A stretch of 64,000 bases of DNA from Dromiciops gliroides (GCF_019393635.1 NC_057861.1:62684532-62748531); one strand, 5' to 3'. Positions 35,654 to 47,325 are shown, counted from the stretch's first letter. Translations and numbers: made by a program. The notes: generated by a model from the letters alone, not told the origin.

Positions 35654-35955
35654 ATATTTTATCTTTTAATGATGTAATATTTAATACCATAATAATTCAG
35701 ACTTCTTCTCTGGTATTTAAGGGAGGGCCAAAAAATTTGACACAGATTTTCCAGATCCAGGGGGATGCTCTGCCCCTAACCCCCTGCAATGTGGAAGGGA
35801 TAACTATATTCCCAGCCTAGTAGCTCTCTTCTCCAGAGTCATTCAAGAATGTAAATATACTAGGGAGAGGGGTTTACCTCTCTAAAGTTTCCAAGGTATT
35901 CAAACCTTCTTTTCCTTGTAATCTGAAAACCCATACCTTTCTTATTTCTAAATTA
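35654..35955. other. Unassigned spacer
   Basis: No repeat or gene was recognised between two SINEs. Confidence 0.3.
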
Positions 35956-36088
35956 TTTTTTTTTGTGGGGCAATGAGGTTTAAGTGACTTACCCAAGGTC
36001 ACAAAGCTAGTGTCAAGTGTCTGAGGTCAAATTTGAACTCAGGTCCTCCTGAATCCAGGGCTGGTGCAAAGCACCACCTAGCTGCCCC
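35956..36088 (-). repeat. CORE-SINE, tail type CATTGCCCC
   Basis: This diverged copy carries small internal losses near AAAGCTAGTGTCAAG and in the head. Confidence 0.8.
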
Positions 36089-36305
36089 CTTACTTTCTTA
36101 ATTGTAAGCTGATTTGTAAGCTTACATAACCATTCTAGCTAGGTGTGAAGTTAGTCCTTCCACCTCTGAATCTTGTAGCTCTCAGGTTTAAGCATTATAA
36201 TACCTCATACTATGTCACCAGCAGAGCTGAAACAAACTTATAACCATGTCAAATAGCAAGTCTCATTCATCTTACCAGATAAAACAATGAAGGGATTTGA
36301 CAATC

Positions 36306-36452
36306 TTTTTTTTTTTTTTTGGTGAGGCAATTGGGGTTAAGTGACTTGCCCAGGGTCACACAGCTAGTGTTAGGTGTCTGAGGCTGGATTTGAACTCAGG
36401 TCCTCCTGAATCCAGGGCCCATGCTTTATCCACTGCTCCATCTAGCTGCCCC
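36306..36452 (-). repeat. CORE-SINE, tail type AATTGCCTCAC
   Basis: The complete head and a 14-T tail are present. Confidence 0.85.
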
Positions 36453-36881
36453 ATTCAGCAGCCTTTTTAAAGGACTACACTGCTTACCTCCTGCTGTGAG
36501 GAAGGTGCTAGAAAATGTGTCCTAAAAATTGTCTGCTTCACCCAACCCTTGCCTGCTTGCCATGGCAGGCAGGGGACCACACATTGTGTTCTGAACACAC
36601 CAAAAATGTACAAAAACTTTTGCAAAGATGATTCCATTCACCATCAGTGTGTGGAATGTGTACATGTTTGTGGACAACATGAAATCCAGTAGACCTGAAA
36701 GATAAACAGTTCTTGTTGTGAGAGGACTTAGTAGGTATCACATCCAAATAGCAGGCCCAAGTAAAATGATGCTGAATTTGGAGCTGGATACATGTTTTTG
36801 TTTTTGTTTTTTCTTGAATGGCCTCAGCGAAGGGAAGCGCTGGGAAGCTGGCATAGGTTTTGCAATCAAAACTAATCTAGT

Positions 36882-37034
36882 TGGGGGCAGCTAGGTGGCA
36901 CAGTGGATAAAGCACCGGCCCTGGATTCGGGAGGATCTGAGTTCAAATCCAGCCTCAGACACTTGACACTTACTAGCTGTGTGACCCTGGGCAAGTCATT
37001 TAACCCTTGTTGCCCCGAAAAAAACCCCAAACAG
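36882..37034 (+). repeat. CORE-SINE in the LINE
   Basis: The duplication AAAACTAATCTAGT lies on both sides. It splits the endonuclease region. Confidence 0.88.
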
Positions 37035-37765
37035 AAAACTAATCTAGTCAACAAGTACCAAAAGGAGTAAATGACAGACTCTTGACGATGTGATTGCTCT
37101 GCCCCTCCCCCCCCCAAAAAGAAATCAAAGAAAAATTTTATGAAGACCTGGAGACCTTCATCATCAATTTACCAAAAGAAGACAAGTTTATAATTCTGGA
37201 TGACTTTAATGCAAAAATAGGCACAGGCTACCAACCATGGCAGGGAGTCCACTTACTCCGGAAGACTTTTGCATTTCGTGACCCTCCATTTACCTAAATG
37301 CAACAAAACTTTGTGGAAGAACCCTCACAGCAAACATTGGCATTTAACAGATCGTGTCATTGTAAGGAGAAGAGATAGACAGGATGCGAGGATAAATGTG
37401 ATGTGTGATCTTAGACTTATCTTCTCCAAGCTAAATATTCACATTCAACAGAAGTGGTGGCCCCAAGGCAAGATGGCTCCCAGAAGACAATGTCGACAGA
37501 TTAGAGTGTTTCTCCAAGCTGGGGGAACAGTTTGTTGCTAACTCAAAGGGAAAGCTGAGCCAAAACATGGTTGGCACCAGTGGAGTAGAAAAGGAGTGGG
37601 CAGTTTTCAGAGATTTGTTGTACAGAACCGTATTTACTCATCTGGACCTGAACACTTGCAAATACCAAGACTGGTGTGACAAAACTGATGGGGAAATTTA
37701 GAAGCTGCTAAACAAAAAATGAGAACTTCACAGGCAGCATTTAACTCCATCAAAAGTAAAGAACA

Positions 37766-37945
37766 GGGGGGAGGCTAGGTGGCACAGTGGATAAAGCACC
37801 AGCCCTGGATTCAGGAGTACCTGAGTTCAAATCTGGCCTCAGACATTTGACACTTACTAGCTGTGTGACCCTGGGCAAGTCACTTAACCCTCATTGTCCC
37901 ACCAAAAAAACCCACCCCCAAACCAAAAACAAACAAAACACAAAC
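37766..37945 (+). repeat. CORE-SINE in the LINE, long C/A-rich tail
   Basis: The duplication AAAAGTAAAGAACA lies at 37752-37765 and 37946-37959. The tail is (CAAAA)n-like. Confidence 0.88.
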
Positions 37946-38444
37946 AAAAGTAAAGAACAAATGAAGTTTAGAGAGAGGTAGGATTCTTGGCTCAGTAAGA
38001 AAGCAGATGAAATTCAGTTTTATGCTGATAGTAACAATCCAAAGTGCTTTCATGATGCCCTGAAGACTATTTATGAGCCAAAGACATGGTGAATTTCAAC
38101 TACTCAGGGTTGATGGAAGCATATTGATTAGTGTTAAGGATATGATTCTGGAGAGATGAGCTGAACACTTCCATAATATTCTCAACAGATCATCATCAAT
38201 CAATGATGAAACCATTGACTATAAACCTCAGGTTAAAGTTAATACCCCTCTAGCCAAACTTCCAACTGAAAAGAGATTTTTAATGCTATTAGGCTCCTCT
38301 CCTTTGGCAAAGCTCCTGATACTGATTCTATTCCAGCTGAGATTCACAAGGCAGGGGGTCCATTGCTCCTATAAAAGCTGAATGAAGTTTTCTGGGTTAT
38401 ATGGAAAGAGAAGATTATCCCCCAGGAGTTCAAGGATGCCTCCA

Positions 38445-38592
38445 GGAGCAGCTAGATGGTGCAGTGGTTAAAGCACTGGCCCTGGATTCAGAAGGACCTG
38501 AGTTCAAATCCGGCCTCAGACACTTGACACTTACTAGCTGTGTGACCCTGGGCAAGTCACTTAACCCTCATTGCCTAAAAAAAAAAAAAAAA
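38445..38592 (+). repeat. CORE-SINE in the LINE
   Basis: The duplication AAGGATGCCTCCA flanks it. It separates the I-P-Q-E-F-K-D-A-S part of the reverse transcriptase from the next segment. Confidence 0.88.
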
Positions 38593-39065
38593 AAGGATGC
38601 CTCCATTGTCCATCTCTATAAAGGTAAAGGAAATAGATTGTCCTGTGACAATCACAGGGAGTCTCTCTCTTAGTAATTGCTGGCAAGACTCTTGCCAGAA
38701 TCCTCCTTAATAGGTTGATCTTTCACCTGGAAGATGATTGTGGATCTGACGGCCAGTGTGGTTTCAGAAAGGGTTGAGGAATGGTTGATATGGTGTTTGC
38801 TGCCCAACAACTCCAGGAGAAATGCCAAGAGTAGAACAGAAGTCAGTACACAACATCTGTTAATCTGACCAAGGCCTTTGATACTGTCAGTCATGAGGGC
38901 TCATGGAAAATTGTCAAAATTTGGTTGCCTGGAGAAGTTCATCAGTATTGTTCACTAATTTCATGGCAGCATGCTTGCCCAGGTTCTGGATAATGGACCA
39001 TGTTCTCATGCTTTCTCAGTCACCAATGGAGTGAAACAAAGCTATATGTTTACTCCCATGCTTTT

Positions 39066-39223
39066 AATTTATTTATTTTTATATTTTTTTAGTGAGGCAA
39101 TTGGGGTTAAGTGACTTGCCCAGGGTCACACAGCTAGTAAGTGTTAAGTGTCTGAGGCCGTATTTGAACTCAGGTACTCCTGACTCCAGGGCTGGTGCTC
39201 TATCCACTGCGCCACCTAGCCCC
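39066..39223 (-). repeat. CORE-SINE in the LINE
   Basis: The duplication TACTC(C/T)CATGCTTTT lies at 39051-39065 and 39224-39238. Confidence 0.88.
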
Positions 39224-39568
39224 TACTCTCATGCTTTTTAGTGTTCTGTTTTCGATGATGTTGTTAGAAGCCTTTAATGAGGACAAAAATGGTAAATTAT
39301 TTAACTTTAAAAGGCTACAAGCCAAGACTAAGATGGAGGAAGAGTTGGTGCATGATTTTTTGTTTGCAGTTATTTGTGCACTTAATGCTGCCTTTGAAGC
39401 TGAGATGCAGTAAAGTATAGACTGACTGTACTAATTTTGGCCTAACAATCAACACCAAGAAAGAAAACAGAGGTTCTCCACCAGCCAGCAGCATACCATC
39501 CATGTGTGGAACCCGTGGTTACAGCAAATAGAGAAATTGTGAATGGTGTGGATAAGGTCACTTACCTT

Positions 39569-39719
39569 TTTTTTTTTTTTTAAAGTGAGGCAATTGGGGT
39601 TAAGTGACTTGCTCAGGGTCACACAGCTAGTAAGTATTAAGTGTCTGAGGCTGGATTTGAACTCAGGTCCTCCTGACTCCAGGGCCGGTGCTCTATCCAC
39701 TGCGCCACCTAGCTGCCCC
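39569..39719 (-). repeat. CORE-SINE in the LINE
   Basis: The duplication TCACTTACCTT lies at 39558-39568 and 39720-39730. Confidence 0.88.
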
Positions 39720-39739
39720 TCACTTACCTTGACAGTATC

Positions 39740-39918
39740 GTTTTGTTTGTTTGTTTTGTTTTTTTTTGTTTTGGGTTTTTTTGGTGAGGCAATTGGGGTT
39801 AAATGACTTGCCCAGAATCACACAGCTAGTAAGTGTTAAGTGTCTGAGGCCAGATTTGAACTCAGGTCTTTTTGAATCCAGGGCCAGTGCTGTATCCACT
39901 GCGCCACCCAGCTGCCCC
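39740..39918 (-). repeat. CORE-SINE in the LINE
   Basis: The duplication GACAGTATC lies at 39731-39739 and 39919-39927, only about 20 bases from the preceding SINE. The tail is T/G-rich. Confidence 0.88.
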
Positions 39919-40740
39919 GACAGTATCTTTTTCAGGCATAGACACATAGATGATGAGGTTGACATACTCATTGGCAGAGCTTGCTCAGTGTTTGGAAGGT
40001 TCACAAGGAAAGCGTAGGAGAGAAGAGGTATTGGGCTGCCTAGCATACTGAAGGTCTACAGAGCCATTGTGCTGAATTCATTGCTGTATGCCTGTGAAAC
40101 CTGGAGAGTATACTAGCACCATGCCAGGAAGTTGAATCACATCCATTTGAATTGTCCTAGGAAGATTGTGAAGATCACCTGGTACCTTAAGGTACCAGAC
40201 ATTGAGGTCCTTTCTTGAGTTAAACTGTCAAATATTCAAATGTAGAGTTTGCAGAATGCATGGTTCAGAATGCGGGCCAGTCATATTGTTGGAATGCTAA
40301 ATGTATATTTGCCTAAAAGGAGAACTCACACAAGGCAGGTGCTCACATGGTGGTCAGAAGAAGCAATATAAGGACACTCTCAAGGTCTCTCTGAAGATCT
40401 TCAGAATTGATTGTGTGACATGGGAGACACTGGTGAAAGACTGCCCAGCATGGCATGCCCCATCAAAGAAGACACTGTCCTCTACGAGAGAAGCAAAATA
40501 GCAGTTGCTAAAAAGAAACATGAGATGTGCAGATTTAGAGACATCTCTACTCCATTTGTGCCCAACCTGTGGCAGAGCCTTTTGAGTTTGTACTGGTCTG
40601 GTCAGCCACAGGAGGACACACTGTACCTTGACTCCAACAGAGTGATATCATTTTGGTCTTCCTTGAGAATGAAGGACAACAACTGTTGTTCTAGGTGGAG
40701 GGCTCATTTTTGGCCCACTCAAAGACTCTATGGAGTTTAG

Positions 40741-41225
40741 TCTGATTCTGGCAGGGCACGCCCCATCTCAAGTCTTTGAGAGTTTTCACAAAGAGAGTTG
40801 ATGCAATGTGTGAGAACCAGGTGACCTTTCTGAGATCAAATTGGCTTCCTAAGTTGCCTCACAATTCATGGACTGCCTTTAAAAGTCATGTCAATCAATG
40901 GACTTGTATGCTACCAGCCAATTAGCTTGGAGCTGTGTGTGGGGACCTCCTCTCTTCCTGTCCCACAGGAAGCTTCCAGTCAAACTGAGTCAGGGTCTTT
41001 CTCTTTGGAAGTGTGATCTGCTAGGTGAAGGTGGCTTTTCTCTCTCTCTCTCCCACGTAGATCTTAGCTAGGTTTTTTCTATTCTTTCAGAGACATATGT
41101 TCTCTTTTTACTAACCTCTTTACTCTTTAATAGATGCTTAATGCCTAAATTGTTGCTGAAGCTCCTAATTTCTAAGTAAATCCTAGTTTCCCCCTACACT
41201 GGGGGGCAGGTAAAGTGATTTAGTT
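40741..41225 (+). mobile_element. Possible solo LTR (unassigned)
   Basis: The sequence has LTR-like texture (TGTGAGAACCAGG near 40809, then a pyrimidine-rich stretch and CTTTAATAGATGCTTAATGCC near 41126). I found no convincing target duplication. Confidence 0.3.
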
Positions 41226-41376
41226 TTACTCTTCACAAATGAATGGAACGGTGAAAATAGTTAACATTTATACAATATGGGCAAAGCCTGATGTTAATTA
41301 CTCTATAAACAAGAGTTTTTTTACAAATCATCCTGAAAGGTGGGTGGGCAGGACAAAGCTTCAGAATCTTTTCCTT

Positions 41377-41592
41377 TTTTTTTTTTTTTTGGTGAGGCAT
41401 TTGGGGTTAAGTGACTTGCCCAGAATCACATAGCTAGTAAGTCTTGTTTTTGTTTTTTGTGGGGCAATGAGGGTTAAATGACTTGCTCAGAGTCACACAG
41501 CTAGTAAGTGTCAAGTGTCTGAGGTTGGATTTGAACTCAGATCCTCCTGAATTCAGGGCCGGTGCTCTATCTACTGCGCCACCTAGCTGCCC
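41377..41592 (-). repeat. Composite (dimeric) CORE-SINE
   Basis: A 3' piece of one SINE (about 41392-41443) and an entire second SINE of the other tail type (about 41460-41592) lie in the same orientation between one duplication, CAGAATCTTTTCC (41362-41374 and 41593-41605). Confidence 0.8.
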
Positions 41593-41896
41593 CAGAATCT
41601 TTTCCTTTTGTAATTTCTAGTTCTCAACTAAAACTAAATAAGAACATTATAAATATCTATATGCTTCTAAATGAGCAGTTTCAAATATTTGACATCATTC
41701 TTTTTAACAATTGAATCTATAACCATTTAATTTATAACCCATGAGAATACTGATCTAAAAAGAATTTACCATTAGTCCTTTTACCAATTTTACCAATAGT
41801 CCTAATGCAATGAATTATCAAATAAATGTGAGGGATTATCTTTATCCACATTACAGATTGGTAAACTGAAATAATTTGTTTTAAGATCACACAATT
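41593..41896. other. Unassigned AT-rich spacer
   Basis: No gene or named repeat was recognised. Confidence 0.3.
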
Positions 41897-42047
41897 TGGG
41901 GAGGCTAGGTGGCGCAGTGGATAAAGCACTGGCTCTGGATTCAGGAGTACCTGAGTTCAAATCCAGCCTCAGACACTTGACACTTACTAGCTGTGTGACC
42001 CTGGGCAAGTCACTTAACCCCCATTGCCCTGCAAAAAAAAAAAAAAA
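41897..42047 (+). repeat. CORE-SINE, tail type CATTGCCCTGC
   Basis: The duplication AGATCACACAATT lies on both sides (41884-41896 and 42048-42060). Confidence 0.88.
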
Positions 42048-42540
42048 AGATCACACAATTAACCAATTTCCAGATCTGTGCCTTTTTAACACTTTGCCAG
42101 ATAGTACAATAAATTTTGACTTATCAAAAGTATCTTATTAGGAGAGACATTTCACTTAAAATAAGACCAGAAAAAATTCAATTATACCTGGATCTATATT
42201 CTCAATGATATCATACAGAATACTTAAATAATAATTTTTAATTATTCAGCATTATTTACAAGATCCAATTATTTAGAGCAATTCATAAGGCCTACAATTT
42301 TCAGCTAATCTAAGGTCAAAAATTTAAGGTGTAAATTCCTTGTTTTTAGGCTTTAATCTACCATGATTGTTAATAAGGAAGTAAACTTAGGAACATATTC
42401 TGATTTAGATTCAGGATATATTTTGATTAACTCAAATCTGGATTTATAATCACTAATGCTAACTTTTAAATCTCAATTTATTTAAAGCCCATCTACTGTT
42501 AGCATTTGAAAAAGAGAGCCCATTATTATCACAAAGAATA
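42048..42540. other. AT-rich unassigned stretch
   Basis: Nothing recognisable was seen. Base composition is strongly A/T compared with the gene-bearing right end. Confidence 0.3.
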
Positions 42541-43163
42541 ACCACATGAAGTCTCCCATATCCTTTTTTTTCCCCTATGAAAACCAAAAACTTCCTCAAA
42601 CCTTTCTCAGCATTGTCTCAAACAATTTCTTTCTCTCTGTTGTTTTTGTTACTGGCTCCCATTATGTTCTATTACCATACTCTCCCTTCCCTCTCTACCA
42701 TGAGAGGGAGAAGGAAAAAAATTGGGCCCACTTTTAATTTATGGACACACACACATACAGAGCACACTTAATAAAAGTGTCACTCCACACACAGACAAAA
42801 ATATAAAACACATGCCTGGCAGCCATCTTTTTAGAGGGACCTGTTGGGGTGGCTACATATGGCCCAAAATTACAAATTCAGTAGCTGCCTCTTTTTCAGA
42901 GGGACTTGTCAGAGTGGATTTAAAGTTGCCTGCGGGTATTTACCAAACCCTAGATTAAAGAGCTAAGAACTCAATCAAAAAGAGATGGGAGTTCATGAAA
43001 TTTGAGACTGACTTATCCAGGCCAAACCATTGAGTTGAATCTGAGCTGGAACACAAGGGATCCCTGATGGTACCGGGTGTATGAGGTTGCAAACAGGAGC
43101 TGCAAGAATCTTCCAATCCCATTTCTGACACCAGATATCTTGACCTGAAATAAAGAATACTAC
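42541..43163 (-). mobile_element. ERV-L-like remnant: leader with Leu-type primer site
   Basis: On the minus strand 43116-43133 reads TGGTGTCAGAAATGGGAT, one base from the leucine primer site TGGTGTCAGAAGTGGGAT (from memory). Retroviral-leader-like sequence follows to the left. The LTR on the right side is too diverged to bound. It is an old class III-type fossil, broken, with no complete part. Confidence 0.5.
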
Positions 43164-43277
43164 TGGGGCAGCTAGGTGGCGCAGTGGATAAAGCACTGGC
43201 CTTGGATTCAGGAGGACCTGAGACACTTGACACTAGCTGTGTGACCCTGGGCAAGTCACTTAACCTCATTGCCTTGC

Positions 43278-43309
<32 letters not shown>
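43164..43309 (+). repeat. CORE-SINE with (AAAAG)n tail
   Basis: The duplication AAAGAATACTAC lies on both sides. The CORE is shortened at GACCTGAGACACTTGACACTAG. Confidence 0.88.
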
Positions 43310-43310
<1 letters not shown>

Positions 43311-44180
43311 AAAGAATACTACCAAAGTAGCAAAAACCAAACCAGGATCTTTAAATGGAGTCAAGGAAATTGCGATTTGGAGCCAACACACAGTACCAAC
43401 ATACTGAAGTACCCAAGAGGGCCAGAGGGGAGCAGGATTAAATATATTTCAACCAGGAGAGTCTCAAGAGAAGCACAGCCTTGGAAAGCTGTTATGTAAG
43501 TTGTTTTGCATAACAATGGAAAATCCATAGAGAAAACTGGGGGAGTCTGGGGAGTGGTAACATCTGGTCAGAACAGGGGCTCCTTTTTTTTTCTTTTTTT
43601 AAAAATATGGTTTTGATTGCCCCCAGGCAATTTGAAGCTTTGGGATCAGGCAAGGCCAGTTCACAGTCATATATAACACATTACAATATCTTTGTCAACA
43701 TGGACAAAGTCCATGGGGTCATGTAGAGCCATCCATGATTGAACAACTGAACAATAAGAATAGGCCCTAACACAATAACTAAGACAAGTTAGGAGATAGT
43801 AATTTGACTAAATTCAATAAGTATTTCTTGACTTCCTACTGTGCTAGGTGATGGAGTTATAATGACAAAAACGAAAATGTCTAGTCACAAGAGGCTTATA
43901 TTCTCCAGGGAGAAACAATATGTCCACAAATAGTGTATGTCCATATTGTGTGTGTAGATGGAATATGTATATACATAGATATATACATAAAATATATGCA
44001 GAGTAAGAAGTCCTTTCAGGAAAAGGGGGAGAGAGGTAACAAGGAGGGGAAATAGGAGGAATCAAGAAAGGACTCCTGTAAGAGTTGGCATCTGAGTTGT
44101 ATTTTACATTACTTGGGTAAAGGAAAACCTAATTATCCTTGATGAAGTCAAGTCAACAGGCCCAGATGCCAACGGAAATG
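43310..44180. other. Unassigned, with an ancient repeat trace
   Basis: The stretch at about 43810-43925 carries the ancient motif AATAAGTATTTCTTGACTTCC...GGCTTATATTCTCCAGG, also seen near 45130 and 53905. The rest has no assignment. Confidence 0.35.
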
Positions 44181-44189
44181 AAGAGATGC

Positions 44190-45110
44190 CACAGGAGAGA
44201 AGTATAAATGTCCTGCTTTTCAAAGAAGGGGAGAGAGTAGAATCTGCAAACTATAGGTCAGTCACCTTGACTTTGATTTCTGGAACATTCTAAAACATTC
44301 TCAAAGGGATGATTTGGAACACTTAGGAAAAAGAAGTTGTGATCACAGGTCCTTGCCACACTAATCTGTGAAAAATGATTATTAATAACCAACAATTTGG
44401 GGGGAGATTCAGAGTTTTCCCCTTCTTCCAAAGTCTGACAGTCCAGTCTCAAAAGGGGTCATGAAGAGTTGGACATGACTGAAAAATGACTCAACAACAA
44501 CTAAAAAAATTACCTTCAAAAGTACAACATGGGAGAGGCATGGGTGGATAGCAGTTCATTTGAAAAATATTTGGGGGCCTTAGTGGACTACAAGCTCAAA
44601 AAAAGTGAGTTATAGCAGCCCAAAAAGCCAATTTGATTATAGGTGGCACTAGGGAGGTATTAATCCTTTTTTGGACCAAATATGGAATACTGTGTTCAAT
44701 TAGGGGCGCTATATTTAAAGCAAGACTAGAAAGAGAACAGAAAAGTGTGACGAGGATCATGAAGATCATGCCATATCAGTCTATAAAAGGAACTAGGCAA
44801 GTTTGTTCTGGAGGAAATGTGGGGGACTTGTAATAGCTGTTAGTATTTGAGGAACTGAGAAGAGAGATTAGAGTTGTTCTGCTTGACTGCAGAGGACCAA
44901 TGGCTGGAAATGGCAAAACCAAATTTAAGCTTGAGTCATTTCATTTCAGGTGTAAGGGGTTTGATTGGGGGAACCCCATCAACAAACAGATTATAGGAAG
45001 CTGAGCCTTTGTCTGAAACTCTGATCCTATCTTCCTATGGAAGGTATGGATATTTCAACTAGCACCTCCTTAGAAAGAGGAAGACATTTCTTGTACCTGG
45101 GTGTTAGTTC
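44190..45110 (+). mobile_element. CR1/L3-type LINE fragments with a SINE tail inserted
   Basis: At about 44200-44300 the frame reads E-S-A-N-Y-R-S-V-T-L-T, the CR1 N-Y-R-P-V-S-L-T block. At about 44660-44760 it reads Y-G-I-L-C-S-I-R-G-A-I-F-K-A, the CR1/L3 region after the polymerase. Between them about 44450-44510 is a MAR1/RTE-type tail (GGGGTCATGAAGAGTTGGAC). Frames are interrupted many times. Confidence 0.6.
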
Positions 45111-45119
45111 AATCAACAG

Positions 45120-45235
45120 TCATTTCAATCAATAAACATTTTTAAAGTGCCTACTATGTGCCAAATAGCTAAGAGCTGGAAATACAAAAAGAGGCAAAAG
45201 ACAGTCCCTGCCTTCTCTTCACTGAAGATGGGTGA
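45120..45235. repeat. Ancient dispersed repeat fragment
   Basis: The sequence AAAGTGCCTACTATGTGCC followed by GACAGTCCCTGCCTTC is the MIR/L2-age motif also seen at about 3760, 43810 and 53905. Confidence 0.5.
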
Positions 45236-45479
45236 TTAAGTTACAGTGAATGGGAATGGATTGGCTGTTGTAGATAGCATTCATTGGGGTTCCATATCAT
45301 CTTTCTCCTCAACTTCCCTCTAGTAACTTTGTCATTTATTTACAAAATCACTACTGGGACAGGGCAGAAATGGCAAGAGGTCCTGGCTCCAGCCATGGAG
45401 AGGCAGTGGCTAAGGCTTGCCTTCCAGATCTTCTGTCTTTCCCATTCATGAAAGACTTCCTCCCCTTGACCCTCTTATC

Positions 45480-46350
45480 CCCTCCAGCCCTCATCCTAGG
45501 TCTCACCTTCCTTTCACAGTTTAAACTTCTAGAAAATGCTGCTCTCTCTTCTAGGCTCCACTTTCTTACCTCCTGCTTGCCCTTCCCTGAAATTGCTCTT
45601 TGAAAGACCATCAATGAGCCCTTTGTTGCTAAACCTGATGGTCTTCTTTTAGATACTATCTTTCTTTCTTTTTTGTGTGACAATTGGGGTTAAGTGACTT
45701 GCCCCAGGGTCACACAGCTAGTTAAATGTCAAGTGTCTGAGGCTGGATTTGAACTCAGGTCCTCCTGACTCTGGGGCCAGTGCTTTATCTACTGCACCAC
45801 CTAGCTGCCCCCATTATCTGTCTTCTGAAACCCACCTCTCCTCCTAACTTCCTTATGTATCACCATTTTCCCTATTATCCTGCCAACCTCTGGTCATCTC
45901 AGACTCTTTACTCATTCACCCTCTCCCTCTATAAAATAAATTGTCAAATCTTGTCGATTCCTCCTCAACATTTCTTTCATCTGTCCCCTTTTCTCTACTC
46001 ATGTTCAAGGTGGGAAATCTCACAATAGTGAAAGGCAAGATTGAACCTGCCTAATACTCACATCTTATCAGTACCCTCTGTCCCTTTGACTGAACCCTCT
46101 GAATGGAGACCAGGGCCATGGGCTCCTAGGACTCACCAGTCTTCTCCCCATTCCCCACCAGCTCCATTGCTGTTGGACTTCCTTACACCTATCCATCACC
46201 TTTATATCCTCCTCCTTCTCTCCCTCCACCCCTATTGTGTATTGTCTTTCCTTAGATTGTAAGCTCCTTGAGAGCAGGGACCATCTTTGTATTTGTATCC
46301 CATGGGGCTCAGCACATAGTAGGTGCTTAATAAATGTTTATCAACTATTA
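45480..46350 (+). mobile_element. L2 LINE 3' part
   Basis: CCTGAAATTGCTCTTTGAAA matches the L2 reverse-transcriptase region. The end AGCTCCTTGAGAGCAGGGAC...AGGTGCTTAATAAATG is the diagnostic L2 3' end. A SINE interrupts it at about 45668. Confidence 0.7.
45668..45812 (-). repeat. CORE-SINE inside L2
   Basis: It has an intact head, and the tail is reduced to TTTCTTTCTTTTTTGTGTG. Confidence 0.82.
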
Positions 46351-46405
46351 ACTACAATGTACTCTTTCCTCATGACCTCTTGGAACCTCTGGTTCTCTTT
46401 AAGAC

Positions 46406-46563
46406 CCCCCCCCCCCCAGCTAGGTGGCGAAGTAGATAAAGCACTGGCCCTGGATTCAGGAGGACCTGAGTTCAAATCCAGTCTCAGACACTTGACACTT
46501 ACTAGCTGTGTGACCCTGGGCAAGTCACTTAACTCTCATTGTCCCGCAAAAAAAAAAAAGAAA
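46406..46563 (+). repeat. CORE-SINE with poly-C start
   Basis: The leading GGGG is replaced by a run of about 13 C, and the tail is A-rich. AAGAC flanks it on both sides. Confidence 0.8.
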
Positions 46564-46636
46564 GACTCGATTTCCACAGTAGTTCTTGCTCTCCCAATTC
46601 ACTGTGCTTCTATTCTGTATATATCCTGAATTTGTT

Positions 46637-47325
46637 TGGTTGGCGTCCTTCCTTCTTGAAGAGATCCGAAATGACATCACCATGTTAAAGTCAAGTTATG
46701 GTGTGTTGACTGTGGTTGATCAGACCAATATGAGCTCAGAAGGCTCTATCATAGGTCAGGCCTAACTAGTCCATGTGAACTTTTGGGGTGGATTCCCTAA
46801 ATTTGAGCATCTTGCATTTCTTTGGCCATCCTGGGCAGTCCTGTGCCAGTGTCTCCAATGTCATGCAATCAATTCCAAAGTTCTTTTTCTTTTTTTTTTG
46901 TTTTTTGTTTTTTTATTTTTGGTGAGGCAATTGGGGTTAAGTGACTTGCCCGAGGTCACACAGCTAGTTAAGTGTCAAGCGTCTGAGGCTGGATTTGAAC
47001 TCAGGTCCTCCTGAATCCAGGGCCAGTGCTTTATCCACTGTGCCACCTAGCTGCCCCAATTCCAGAGTTCTTAAGAGAGACCTTGAGTGTGTCCTTATAC
47101 CTATTTTTCGGACCACCATGGAATCACTTGCCTTGTATGAGTTCTCCATAAAATAGTCTTTTAGGCAAAGTACATTTGACATTCAAATAACTGTTGTCAG
47201 CCCATTGGAATTGCCCTCTGTGCAGTAGAGTTTGAATGTTTGGCAGTTTAGCTGGAGACAGGACCTCAGTGTCTGGTATCTTAGTCTGTTAGGTGATCTT
47301 TAGAATCTTCCTAAGACAATTAAAA
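46637..47325 (-). mobile_element. Second copy of the RTE-like LINE (3' end)
   Basis: On the minus strand it contains GGAAGATTC...GATCACCTAACAGACTAAG and the same 3' tail region as the LINE ending near 40690. It is about 5'-truncated and interrupted by a SINE. Confidence 0.65.
46886..47057 (-). repeat. CORE-SINE in the LINE copy
   Basis: The duplication AATTCCA(A/G)AGTTCTT lies at 46871-46885 and 47058-47072. Confidence 0.88.

Larger units (their letters stand above)
36540..40690 (+). mobile_element. RTE-like LINE, near full length, broken by six SINEs
   Basis: The order is that of an APE-endonuclease LINE. Endonuclease text includes G-I-G-F-A-I-K near 36.85 kb and L-D-D-F-N-A-K-I-G near 37.2 kb. 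A K-H-W-H-L-T-D motif is near 37.34 kb. Reverse-transcriptase text includes G-K-A-P-D-T-D near 38.3 kb, Q-C-G-F-R-K-G near 38.76 kb and L-T-K-A-F-D-T-V near 38.87 kb. The C-terminal part has Y-A-C-E-T-W near 40.09 kb and G-G-Q-K-K near 40.34 kb. Stops and frame changes are frequent and the D-D catalytic block near 39.35 kb is altered, so it cannot move. The 3' end is the TTGAGAATGAAGGACAAC tail. The clade (RTE) is from memory of similar proteins. Confidence 0.8.

Noticed and set aside
37094-40740. Host gene with endonuclease and reverse-transcriptase-like frames
   Set aside because: The order and motifs are those of a LINE, many stops are present, and it has a LINE 3' tail.
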